NCBI RefSeq assembly: GCF_902459535.1 | Contig: NZ_LR699553.1 | Span: 2,480,001-2,544,000 of the forward strand | Reading direction: 5' to 3' | From: Paraburkholderia dioscoreae | Lineage (GTDB): Bacteria > Pseudomonadota > Gammaproteobacteria > Burkholderiales > Burkholderiaceae | Length of the DNA stretch: 64,000 nt | Part shown: positions 43,025 to 51,064 of the stretch, piece after piece | Position numbering within the stretch: position 1 is the stretch's first letter | Layout: each line of letters begins with the position of its first letter | Made by a program: the position numbers and the translations under genes | The notes under the pieces: generated by a model | Database searches by the model: none | Seen by the model: only the letters and a program-made list of their open reading frames with translations | What the model was told of the DNA's origin: nothing

Positions 43025-44621
43025 CGAAGTCGTAGAACTGTCGCGCCTCCAGTTCGCCATCACGGCGCTTTATCACTTCCTGTTCGTCCCGCTCACGCTC
43101 GGCCTGTCCTGGCTGCTCGTCATCATGGAATCGGTCTACGTGATGACCGGCAAGCAGATCTACAAGGACATGACCCAGTTCTGGGGCAAGCTCTTCGGCA
43201 TCAACTTTGCCATGGGCGTGACCACCGGTCTCACGCTCGAATTCCAGTTCGGCACCAACTGGTCGTATTACTCGCACTATGTGGGCGACATTTTCGGCGT
43301 GCCGCTCGCCGTCGAAGGCCTGATGGCGTTCTTCCTCGAATCGACCTTCGTCGGCCTGTTCTTCTTCGGCTGGAAGCGTCTCTCGAAGGTCCAGCACGTG
43401 TCCGTCACGTTCCTCGTCGCGCTCGGCTCGAACCTCTCGGCCCTGTGGATTCTGGTAGCCAACGGCTGGATGAACAATCCAGTCGGCGCGACCTTCAACT
43501 ACCAGACCATGCGCATGGAGCTCGACAGCATCTTCTCCGTGCTGCTCAATCCGGTCGCGCAGGTCAAGTTCGTGCACACCGTCTCCGCCGGCTATGTAAC
43601 GGCCTCGATGTTCGTGCTCGGCGTGTCGTCGTGGTATCTGCTCAAGCGCCGCGACACCGAATTCGCGCTGCGCTCGTTCGCGATTGCCGCCGGTTTCGGT
43701 CTTGCGTCCACGCTGTGCGTGATCGTACTCGGCGACGAATCCGGCTACCGCACCGGCGAAGTCCAGCAGGTCAAGCTCGCCGCGATCGAATCCGAATGGG
43801 AAACCGCCCCCGCGCCGGCCCCGTTCACGATCATCGGGATTCCGAACCAGAAGGAGGAGCGCACCGACTACGCGATCCGGGTTCCCTACGCGCTCGGCCT
43901 GATCGCCACGCGCTCGCTCGACGAACCCGTGGTCGGCCTGAAAGAGCTCATGGTGCGCAACGAGGCGCGCATCCGCAACGGCATGCTGGCCTACGCCGCG
44001 CTGCAGAAGCTCAAACAGGGCGACGTCACCGACGAAGCCAAAGCCGCCTTCGACGCGCACAAGCAGGATCTCGGCTACGGCCTGATGCTCAAGCAGTTCA
44101 CCGCGAACGTCACCGACGCCACGCCCGACCAGATCACCCAGGCCGCGAAGAAAACGATCCCGCCCGTGGCGCCTGTGTTCTTCTCGTTCCGCCTGATGGT
44201 GGGCCTCGGCATCCTGTTCCTCGCGACCTTCGTGCTCGCCTTCTGGTTCTGCGCGCAGCGCTCGCTGTTGCTGGAGAAGCGCCGCTGGTTCCTGCGCTGG
44301 GCGCTGTGGGCGATTCCGCTGCCCTGGCTCGCGGCTGAATTCGGCTGGATCGTCGCTGAAGTGGGCCGCCAGCCGTGGACCATCGCGGGCATTCTGCCCA
44401 CCAGCCTGTCAGCCTCGAGTCTGACCGCGGGCGACCTGTATCTGAGTATCGGCGGCTTCGTGGTGTTCTACACGGCGCTGTTCATCATCGAAATCATGCT
44501 GATGTTCAAGTACGCGCGGCTCGGTCCCTCGTCGCTGCATACGGGCCGCTATCACCACGAACAACCGTCACCGGATCGGCCGCTGGGCAACCGGCCGCTG
44601 CCGACCAGCACGGTCGCCTGA
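43014..44621 (+). CDS. cydA: Cytochrome bd ubiquinol oxidase subunit I
   Basis: A 535-residue membrane subunit with about nine spans. Haem b595 ligand His is in TALYHFLFVPLTLG (residue 21); quinol-binding Q-loop segments GLIATRSLDEPVVGLKELM and KQDLGYGLMLKQFT show the long Q-loop of the E. coli-type enzyme rather than the short CIO type. The ATG at 43014 follows AAGGTGAT; an in-frame GTG at 43005 is an alternative. It reduces oxygen with high affinity, fitting its low-oxygen promoter. Confidence 0.92.
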   Translation: MPVSEVVELSRLQFAITALYHFLFVPLTLGLSWLLVIMESVYVMTGKQIYKDMTQFWGKLFGINFAMGVTTGLTLEFQFGTNWSYYSHYVGDIFGVPLAVEGLMAFFLESTFVGLFFFGWKRLSKVQHVSVTFLVALGSNLSALWILVANGWMNNPVGATFNYQTMRMELDSIFSVLLNPVAQVKFVHTVSAGYVTASMFVLGVSSWYLLKRRDTEFALRSFAIAAGFGLASTLCVIVLGDESGYRTGEVQQVKLAAIESEWETAPAPAPFTIIGIPNQKEERTDYAIRVPYALGLIATRSLDEPVVGLKELMVRNEARIRNGMLAYAALQKLKQGDVTDEAKAAFDAHKQDLGYGLMLKQFTANVTDATPDQITQAAKKTIPPVAPVFFSFRLMVGLGILFLATFVLAFWFCAQRSLLLEKRRWFLRWALWAIPLPWLAAEFGWIVAEVGRQPWTIAGILPTSLSASSLTAGDLYLSIGGFVVFYTALFIIEIMLMFKYARLGPSSLHTGRYHHEQPSPDRPLGNRPLPTSTVA

Positions 44622-44656
44622 TTCGCCGACACCGAGATTCAAGGGAAAAGATCATC

Positions 44657-45793
44657 ATGGATTATGCAACCCTCAAACTGATCTGGTGGGTGCTGATCGG
44701 CGTACTGCTGATCGGCTTCGCGCTCACCGACGGCTTCGACATGGGCGCGGCGATCCTGCTGCCGTTCATCGGCAAGACGGACGCCGAGCGGCGCATCGTC
44801 GTCAACACGGTGGGCGCGACCTGGGAAGGCAATCAGGTCTGGCTCATCACCGCGGGCGGCGCGATGTTCGCCGCGTGGCCGCTGGTGTACGCGGCGTCGT
44901 TCTCCGGCTTCTATTTCGCCATGCTGCTGGTGCTGTTCTCGCTGTTCTTCCGGCCGGTCGGCTTCGACTACCGCAGCAAGCGTGAAGATCCGCGCTGGCG
45001 CAGCGCGTGGGACTGGGCACTGTTCGTCGGCGGCTTCGTGCCGGCCCTGGTGTTCGGCGTCGCGTTCGGCAACCTGCTGCAAGGCGTGCCGTTCTCGTTC
45101 GATACCGACCTGCGCGTGACCTATCACGGCGGTTTCTTCGCGCTGCTCAACCCGTTCGCGGTGCTGTGCGGGCTCGTCAGCGTGTCGATGCTGGCCGCGC
45201 ATGGCGCCGCCTTCGTGAAGATGAAAGCGGACGACATTGTGGCCGAGCGCGCTTCGCTCGCGCTGCGGATCGCTTCGTTCGCGGCCGTGGTGCTGTTCCT
45301 GATTGCCGGTGCGCTGATCGCCACGATGATCGGCGGCTATCAGCTGGTCGACGCCGCGCCGCTCGACACGGTCGCCAATCCGCTGCTGAAGAGCGTGATC
45401 GGCGCACCCGGCCTGTGGCTGACCAACTACGCGACCTATCCGTGGATGGTGGCCGCGCCGGTGGCCGGTCTGGTGGGCGGCGTGCTGGCCACGCTACTCG
45501 CACGCTCGCGTTTCGAGAAGAGCGCCTTTCTGGCGACCTCGCTGATGATTATCGGTGTGATCCTCACGGCGGGCTTCTCGATGTTCCCGTTCATCATGCC
45601 CTCCTCACTCGACGGCCGCAGCAGCCTCACCGTGTGGGACTCGACCTCGAGCCGCATGACGCTGCAGATCATGCTGATCGCCGTGATCGTGTTCCTGCCG
45701 CTCATCCTGATCTACACGAGCTGGGTGTATCGCGTGATGCGCGGCAAGGTGACGGCCGCGGCGCTCGAAGAGAACAGGCACACGATGTACTGA
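44657..45793 (+). CDS. cydB: Cytochrome bd ubiquinol oxidase subunit II
   Basis: A 378-residue partner subunit with about eight spans. Family marks: WWVLIGVLLIGFALTDGFDMG at the N-terminus, GATWEGNQVWLITAGGA, FAAWPLVYA and the C-terminal SSRMTLQIML. AAGGGA precedes the ATG at 44657. It lies 35 bases after cydA and 55 bases before cydX. Confidence 0.92.
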   Translation: MDYATLKLIWWVLIGVLLIGFALTDGFDMGAAILLPFIGKTDAERRIVVNTVGATWEGNQVWLITAGGAMFAAWPLVYAASFSGFYFAMLLVLFSLFFRPVGFDYRSKREDPRWRSAWDWALFVGGFVPALVFGVAFGNLLQGVPFSFDTDLRVTYHGGFFALLNPFAVLCGLVSVSMLAAHGAAFVKMKADDIVAERASLALRIASFAAVVLFLIAGALIATMIGGYQLVDAAPLDTVANPLLKSVIGAPGLWLTNYATYPWMVAAPVAGLVGGVLATLLARSRFEKSAFLATSLMIIGVILTAGFSMFPFIMPSSLDGRSSLTVWDSTSSRMTLQIMLIAVIVFLPLILIYTSWVYRVMRGKVTAAALEENRHTMY

Positions 45794-45848
45794 GCGGCAT
45801 TCCGCACATTCTCGCAAATTACTGAAACGCGATTACCGGGAGCACACA

Positions 45849-45974
45849 ATGTGGTATTTCAGCTGGATTCTTGGTATTGGAGTAGCGCTTGCGTTCGGCA
45901 TCATCAACGCGCTTTGGCTTGAGTCAGCCCAACCGGTTGAGGGAACCAGGCGCCCTGATCAGAAACGGGTCTGA
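45849..45974 (+). CDS. cydX: Cytochrome bd small subunit CydX
   Basis: A 41-residue single-span protein starting MWYFSWILGIGVALAFGIIN and continuing ALWLE, the CydX/YbgT signature, with a charged C-terminal tail. CydX stabilises the haem cluster of the oxidase. It is short enough to be missed by automated calling. The preceding GGGAG is about seven bases from the ATG. Confidence 0.92.
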   Translation: MWYFSWILGIGVALAFGIINALWLESAQPVEGTRRPDQKRV

Positions 45975-46019
45975 GTCGACCGGAGGGTGTTCGGGTCGCC
46001 GGGCAGGAAGGAGCATTCA

Positions 46020-47042
46020 ATGAACACCGCCACGCCGTTGGCGCAGAAAACCACCGAAACCTTCCCTCTGGACCGCGGCTATCTGTTTTCAGCCAGCGGA
46101 ATAGGCCGCGAGATAGACGCGGACTCCGCGGCCAGTTGGTTGGAGCATCGGAACGACAGCAGCGGGGAATTCATCTGGCTACATTTCCACGATATTCCCG
46201 CAGTGCTGGACAGTTTGCCGTTGCAGCGCATGGTGAGCATGTCGGCAACCTTCGCTGAAGCGCTCAGGGAAGGTTCCCGTTCAACCCGGATGACTCACGT
46301 GCACGAAGACGTCATTGCTGTACTCAATGACGTCGAATACGACTTCAGAAGGCAAACGCCCCTCCAGGTGGCGACGCTGTGGCTCAATGTCAGCGATCGT
46401 TGCCTGCTAAGCGCGCATGCCCGTCCGCTGCGCTCGGTCAATCAGTTGACGCTGGCTGTCGAAGCCGGTCAACCCTTTCTCAGCCCTATGGCACTCCTGA
46501 TCAACCTGCTGGAAGAGCAGGCAGATGTCCTGACCGGAATTGTGCGGACGGCCGCTAAAACAGCCAATAAAGTGGATGCAACGCTGCTCACCGGAAAATT
46601 GCCGAAACGTTCGAGCCTCGGCATCATTCGCCGCGACCTGGTAAGCCTGCGACGCCTGCTGGCACCGGAGCCTGCCGCACTCTTTCGCCTCGTCAACCGG
46701 CCGCCCAAATGGGCGGGTGACGAAGACATCCAGTCGCTCCGCCAATCCGCCGAAGAGTTTTCCCTGAGACTGCGCGATATGAGCGGCCTCGAGGAGCGCA
46801 TCAAGCTGCTGGAAGCGGAAATCGCCAATCGCGTGGCCGAACATACGAACAGGAGTGTGCTGATCCTCACTGCTGTCACCGTGATCGCCTTGCCGATCAA
46901 CCTGATCTCCGGTTTGCTCGGAATGAACGTGGGCGGCCTGCCTTTCAGATACGATACTCGCGGATTCTGGATCATCGCCACGATCGCCGTGCTTTTCACG
47001 AGCCTCGCAGCCTGGCTGATCTTCCGCCCGAGGCGCGATTGA
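46020..47042 (+). CDS. zntB: CorA/ZntB-family divalent cation transporter
   Basis: A 340-residue protein: a soluble N-terminal domain of about 275 residues with a long helix, then two C-terminal spans separated by the family motif GMN (LISGLLGMNVGGLPF). The order of residues and length suit ZntB, which carries zinc, better than CorA. The ATG at 46020 has AGGAAGGAG upstream. It starts 45 bases after cydX and may be cotranscribed with the cyd genes. Confidence 0.85.
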   Translation: MNTATPLAQKTTETFPLDRGYLFSASGIGREIDADSAASWLEHRNDSSGEFIWLHFHDIPAVLDSLPLQRMVSMSATFAEALREGSRSTRMTHVHEDVIAVLNDVEYDFRRQTPLQVATLWLNVSDRCLLSAHARPLRSVNQLTLAVEAGQPFLSPMALLINLLEEQADVLTGIVRTAAKTANKVDATLLTGKLPKRSSLGIIRRDLVSLRRLLAPEPAALFRLVNRPPKWAGDEDIQSLRQSAEEFSLRLRDMSGLEERIKLLEAEIANRVAEHTNRSVLILTAVTVIALPINLISGLLGMNVGGLPFRYDTRGFWIIATIAVLFTSLAAWLIFRPRRD

Positions 47043-47069
47043 TCTCGACGCGGGCGAGCGGACTGGCGG

Positions 47070-47095
47070 AAAAAAAGCCCGGACGAACCGGGCTT
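47070..47095 (-). terminator. Terminator serving the minus-strand unknown gene
   Basis: AAGCCCGG (47075-47082) pairs with CCGGGCTT (47088-47095); on the minus strand the stem runs into T residues (47076-47070). It also sits just after zntB on the plus strand. Confidence 0.75.
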
Positions 47096-47207
47096 AACAC
47101 GCTACTCCCTGGGGGTCCCCACCCCCAATGCAAACCTTACCCCGGTCCCGCTCGAGCTCCCTTGTGCTGAATCAAGGCGGCCTTACGTCAACCATTGATC
47201 AGACCAG

Positions 47208-47789
47208 TCAGACGCCCGATTTCCAGGGCCACGACGGGTATAAGCGTCCGCCGTTTTCCACGCTCTCACGCGAAGCCTGTGACTGGTCGCCATTATCGCG
47301 TTCGATATCGCCGGAATCCGGCCGCCCTGTATCCGCGTCGCGGGCGAGAGGATCCGGCTGTTCCGTATCGGCGCGCGTGACGACCTCGCCTGGCCGCTGG
47401 CTCGTCTCAATGGGTTTCAGGTCCGCGCCGAACCACGCAACCGCCTCGCGCAACCTCACGACATAGTCCTGCCAGCCTTGCGCGTTGTCCGCAAAAAGCG
47501 CCTGCTGAACCGTACGCGCCAGCTGCTCGCGATCAAGCTCCAATTCAAGCAATTCCCTGGGCCAGGAAAGAAAGGCTGCAGTGGCATGCTCGACGAAATC
47601 CCGCGTGGCCATCGAGGGCGATACATGCATCAGCAGCGGCACGCCCTTGAGCGAATCATGCGCGGCCACTGCTTCGTGCACGGTCTGTTTGCCCTGTTTG
47701 TCGCCGCTGCAAATCATGAGACGATTGACCGCCTCCAGCACGTCGCCCAGATGAAGCAGCAACGCACGCCGCTCGTACGCATCTTTCAC
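47208..47789 (-). CDS. Unknown protein
   Basis: A 193-residue soluble protein with a helical first half (ERRALLLHLGDVLEAVNRLM, then a REL/LEL/DREQ leucine-rich segment) and a hydrophilic, low-complexity C-terminus rich in Asp, Arg, Ser and Pro. I do not recognise a family. The GTG at 47789 is preferred because GAGGGAG lies eight bases upstream; a GTG at 47813 is the longer alternative. It is transcribed alone and has a good terminator. Location in the stress/low-oxygen region is the only functional hint. Confidence 0.55.
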   Translation of the reverse strand: MKDAYERRALLLHLGDVLEAVNRLMICSGDKQGKQTVHEAVAAHDSLKGVPLLMHVSPSMATRDFVEHATAAFLSWPRELLELELDREQLARTVQQALFADNAQGWQDYVVRLREAVAWFGADLKPIETSQRPGEVVTRADTEQPDPLARDADTGRPDSGDIERDNGDQSQASRESVENGGRLYPSWPWKSGV

Positions 47790-47919
47790 GTTTTCGACTC
47801 CCTCACACGACACCTACCCAGACCCCGCGTGTAACGGCCGATAGTGCAAACGAAACGGGCACCGCTAACGGCCGCTGACTCGAGGACACGTTATCCGCTC
47901 TCTGCAAGCGGACGCACGA

Positions 47920-48417
47920 TCACAGGATAGCCGGCTTACTCGGCAATTCCTCGCATATCCCGGTCTCGGCCGGGAAGTGCTTCCTGAGCAACTCCGTCAC
48001 CTGCTCGACGCCACTTAGCACGCCGGCCTCATAGTTACCACGCTTGAATTCCGCCTCCATTCGCTGGCAGATGGCTTCCCATTCGCCCGGCCCGACCCTG
48101 GCATGCACGCCCCGGTCGGCGACGATCTCCACGTCATGATCGGCAAGCAGCAGATAGATCAGTATCCCATTGTTGTGCTCGGTATCCCAGACGCGCAACT
48201 GGGAAAAAACGTCGATCGCACGTTCCCGGGCCGAGATCCCTTCCCAGAGCGCCGCGATGTGAAGTGTGCCTTCGACGGCGAACCGGATCTGCCCCATGTG
48301 CGCGGCATGGCTGTCGCGCACGGCTTTGTCGATGGCCCGCAGCACCGGGACCGGAAAGGCCTGGTTCACATGCCAGCGGGTCAGCAACAAATGTCTGACG
48401 ATGCGTTCAAGGTTCAT
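47920..48417 (-). CDS. TPM-domain protein
   Basis: A 165-residue protein with a TPM (DUF477) domain: RFAVEGTLHIAALWEG, then ARERAIDVFSQLRVWDTEHNNGILIYLLLADHDVEIVADRG, the hallmark stretch seen in pieces. It has no signal peptide, unlike its upstream partner. Domain family members bind to or dephosphorylate membrane/photosystem partners; the role here is unknown. It starts two bases after the preceding stop (48420), so it is in the lemA operon. Confidence 0.75.
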   Translation of the reverse strand: MNLERIVRHLLLTRWHVNQAFPVPVLRAIDKAVRDSHAAHMGQIRFAVEGTLHIAALWEGISARERAIDVFSQLRVWDTEHNNGILIYLLLADHDVEIVADRGVHARVGPGEWEAICQRMEAEFKRGNYEAGVLSGVEQVTELLRKHFPAETGICEELPSKPAIL

Positions 48418-48419
48418 GA

Positions 48420-49277
48420 CTACCACCTGCCCGACGCGCCGCCGCCGCCGAATCCGCCACCGCCGCCCCTGAAGATGTCGCGGCCGGAACCGCTGCCGAA
48501 TCTTCCGGGCGGCCCGCCGATCACGCGCGCGCCGGCGCTGGCGCCGAGACCGCTGCCGAGCAGCGTGAACGCGAGAGCGATCACTCCGGCGAACACGGCG
48601 ATGAACAGCGCGCCCGACAACATCCAGGCAACCACCGCGACGGCTCCCCCGGTCACGATGGCGCCGGGCAACCGCCCCAGCAACACACGCAATACGCCGC
48701 CCGCGACAAGAGTCAGCACGAAAAGAACCGGCAGATAGCGCCCGATCTGCGTTGAGCCGCTTACACGCTGGTCCGGCGCGGGTAAAGGCTCGCCATCGAC
48801 CACTCGCATGATGCTGTCGACGCCTGCGGCGACGCCGCCATAGTAATCACCCTGTCTGAACCGCGGAACGATCGTCTCGTTGATGATGCGACTGCTGGTT
48901 GCGTCGGTGAGCGCGCCTTCGAGGCCGTAGCCCACTTCGATGCGAAGCGTCCGGTCGTCTTTCGCGATGATCAGCAGCACGCCGTCGTCGACGTTTTTGC
49001 GGCCCAGCTTCCATTGTTCGACGACGCGAAGCGAATATTGCTCGATGGTTTCCGGCGCGGTGGTAGGCACCATGAGCACGGAAATCTGGCTTCCCTTTTT
49101 CGTCTCGAACGCCTGCAAGGTCTGCTCGAGCGAAGCGCGTTGGTCGTTCGAGAGGGTGGCGGTTTCGTCGGTGACATGCGCGCTCAGGGCCGGAACCGGC
49201 ACCTCCGCGCTGGCGCCGGGCGGCAGGAATGCGCAGAGGGCAAGCAGCAGCGCGCTGGCCAGCTTCAGGATGTTCAA
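48420..49277 (-). CDS. YgcG-type TPM-domain membrane protein
   Basis: A 285-residue protein: signal peptide (MNILKLASALLLALCAFLPP), a periplasmic TPM domain (LEQTLQAFETKKGSQISVLM, VGYGLEGALTDATSSRIINE), two or three central spans, and a Gly-rich C-terminus (FRGGGGGFGGGGASGRW). This is the YgcG architecture usually encoded next to lemA. It overlaps the lemA stop as ATGA. The function is not established; relatives affect envelope stress and lipid traits. Confidence 0.82.
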   Translation of the reverse strand: MNILKLASALLLALCAFLPPGASAEVPVPALSAHVTDETATLSNDQRASLEQTLQAFETKKGSQISVLMVPTTAPETIEQYSLRVVEQWKLGRKNVDDGVLLIIAKDDRTLRIEVGYGLEGALTDATSSRIINETIVPRFRQGDYYGGVAAGVDSIMRVVDGEPLPAPDQRVSGSTQIGRYLPVLFVLTLVAGGVLRVLLGRLPGAIVTGGAVAVVAWMLSGALFIAVFAGVIALAFTLLGSGLGASAGARVIGGPPGRFGSGSGRDIFRGGGGGFGGGGASGRW

Positions 49278-49894
49278 TTTGCCGCTCCGCTGGCCGGCGT
49301 GGGCGCCGTGTTGAAATCGACCTGCGGCGGGCGTGCGATCTCCGCTTCGTTCGTGACCGAAAAGTTAGGTTTCTCCTTGTAGCCGAACACACTGGCCGTG
49401 AGGTTGGACGGGAACGAACGAACAGTCGTGTTGTAGTCCTGCACGGCCTTGATATAGCGGTTTCGGGCCACCGCTATACGGTTTTCGGTGCCTTCGAGTT
49501 GCGCCTGCAGGTCGCGGAAGTTGGCGTCCGACTTTAACTGCGGATAAGCCTCGGAAACGACCAGCAGTCTTGCCAGCGAACTCGACAGTTGCGCCTGGGC
49601 GGACTCGAAACGCGAGAACGCCTGCGGGTCGTTCAGCAACTCGGGCGTAGCCTGCACGGACCCGACCCGCGCGCGAGCCTCGGTAACGCCGAGAAGGACG
49701 GCGCGCTCCTGGCCTGCAAAGCCCTTCACCGTATTCACGAGGTTCGGAACCAGATCGGCGCGGCGCTGATACTGGTTGACGACCTCCGACCAGCTTGCCT
49801 TCACCTGCTCGTCCTGGCTCTGGATGACGTTGTAGCCGCATCCGGAGAGCATCGTGACGATGGCGGTCAGCAAACCAAGATATAGCGTGCGCAT
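49274..49894 (-). CDS. lemA: LemA-family lipoprotein
   Basis: A 206-residue protein with a lipobox-like MLSGC at residues 15-19 and the LemA helical domain: NQYQRRADLVPNLVNTVKGF and the YN..VR.FP.N (NTTVRSFPSNLTASVFGY) motif. The ATG at 49894 has GGGAG upstream. It heads the lemA-TPM-TPM operon; an FNR-type dyad (50020-50033) stands 126 bases upstream. Confidence 0.85.
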   Translation of the reverse strand: MRTLYLGLLTAIVTMLSGCGYNVIQSQDEQVKASWSEVVNQYQRRADLVPNLVNTVKGFAGQERAVLLGVTEARARVGSVQATPELLNDPQAFSRFESAQAQLSSSLARLLVVSEAYPQLKSDANFRDLQAQLEGTENRIAVARNRYIKAVQDYNTTVRSFPSNLTASVFGYKEKPNFSVTNEAEIARPPQVDFNTAPTPASGAAN

Positions 49895-50019
49895 TGAATT
49901 TTCTCCCTGTTTTAATAGCCGCATGGACTGGGCCGGTGAACGGAAGCATCGACACACGCCATGCGGCGCGAGCGGCTCTATCCCTGCAACGAACAGTATT
50001 CGCTGTGAACCTGGGTTCG

Positions 50020-50033
50020 TTGATCCCGGTCAA
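50020..50033. promoter_or_regulatory. FNR/Anr-type site between lemA and broken phaZ
   Basis: TTGATCCCGGTCAA in the 210-base divergent gap. The -10 match is imperfect on both sides, so which gene it serves is uncertain. Confidence 0.6.
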
Positions 50034-50104
50034 GCGCATGAGAACTGGCGGGGGCAACGTTATCCCCGTCATTGACGGGCCCAGGGCAACCTCGAGGAGG
50101 CAGC

Positions 50105-50727
50105 ATGTGGTACGCATGGCTGGAGGCACAGCGCAACCTGATGCGGCTGCGTGGCACGTGGCGGCTGCCGGCTAGCGACGGAAACCCGCAGGGGGCAGAC
50201 GAGCCGCGCGTCGCCGCAATGGGTTACGACTGGATCTTCCGCCTGATTCAACCGCCGCCGGAGGCGCCGCCTTTCGGCATCGCGACAATACGAATCGGCG
50301 AACATGAGGTGCCGGTCGTCGAGCAGGTGATCGAGCGCACCCCTTTTTGCACGCTGCGCAAGTTCAGCCGCGCACCGGACGCCGGGGTGTTACTGCCGGA
50401 AATATGACTGAAGACTACTTTCTCGACACGATTCGTGTGTCTTTCCAGGAATACTCGCTTGCCCTCGGAAACTGGAAGATCGGCACGCGTCACGTACGGC
50501 CGCAGGATATCGTTTCGACGGCACTCTGCACGGTCGAGGGCGCTCGCGACGACATCACCGGCGCGGGCCAGACACACGCCGCCCAGGCGCTGTGCAGCGG
50601 CATTGCGCCGGACATGCGTCAGATGTTGACCGTTAAGGACTGCGACCACTACGACCTGTTCACCGGGCCGAAGTGGCGCGACGTCATCCACCCCGCCCTG
50701 TCTGCTTTCTGGCGCTCGATCCGTTAG
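50105..50727 (+). pseudogene. phaZ: Intracellular PHB depolymerase, internally deleted
   Basis: The first frame (50105-50407, from MWYAWLEAQRNLMR to VPVVEQVIERTPFC) matches the N-terminal ~100 residues of PhaZ, and a second frame (50404-50727, MTEDYFLDTIRVSFQEY, VRPQDIVSTALCTVEG, DDITGAGQTHAAQALCSGI) matches the C-terminal ~107 residues. Roughly 190 middle residues, including the catalytic nucleophile region, are missing and the two parts are in different frames, meeting in an ATGA. A good GAGGAGG and an FNR-type site remain. The enzyme would have mobilised PHB; it cannot work now. Confidence 0.8.
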
Positions 50728-50783
50728 GGCGGCGGCCGGTTTTTATCGAACGGTGTAGTCGCCGTGCATGGTGCACCGCGCGA

Positions 50784-51059
50784 TCAATGACAGGTGCGCG
50801 CCAACGCGGCGCGCGCGCCGAGTAGCAGTTCAATGCGCAGGTCGGTGTAAAACCCGGCCTCATGAATCGCCATTTGCGTCGTGTCGAGACTGCCGTCGAG
50901 AAATCCTTTCGTCAGTTGCGGACGCTGATATGGCGCGAGCGTCTCGTCGCACAGGATCGCAATGCTGGCGGACTGGTCCTCGGTGCGCAGCACTCGCGCC
51001 GCCGTTGCACTGGCTACACCGCCGCCAAGTAGCAGATAGTCGATTTTTCGCGCCGTCAT
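50784..51059 (-). pseudogene. FAD-dependent pyridine nucleotide-disulphide oxidoreductase, truncated
   Basis: A 91-codon frame starts MTARKIDYLLLGGGVASATA, an FAD-binding GxGxxS/A-type motif, and continues LAPYQRPQLTKGFLDGSL as in rubredoxin/ferredoxin-NAD reductase family proteins, then stops after GIELLLG-like residues (RIELLLGARA). Intact family members are about 400 residues. It starts five bases after the ftsH stop. The C-terminal FAD/NAD domains are gone, so it is non-functional. Confidence 0.7.
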
Positions 51060-51064
51060 GCCAC

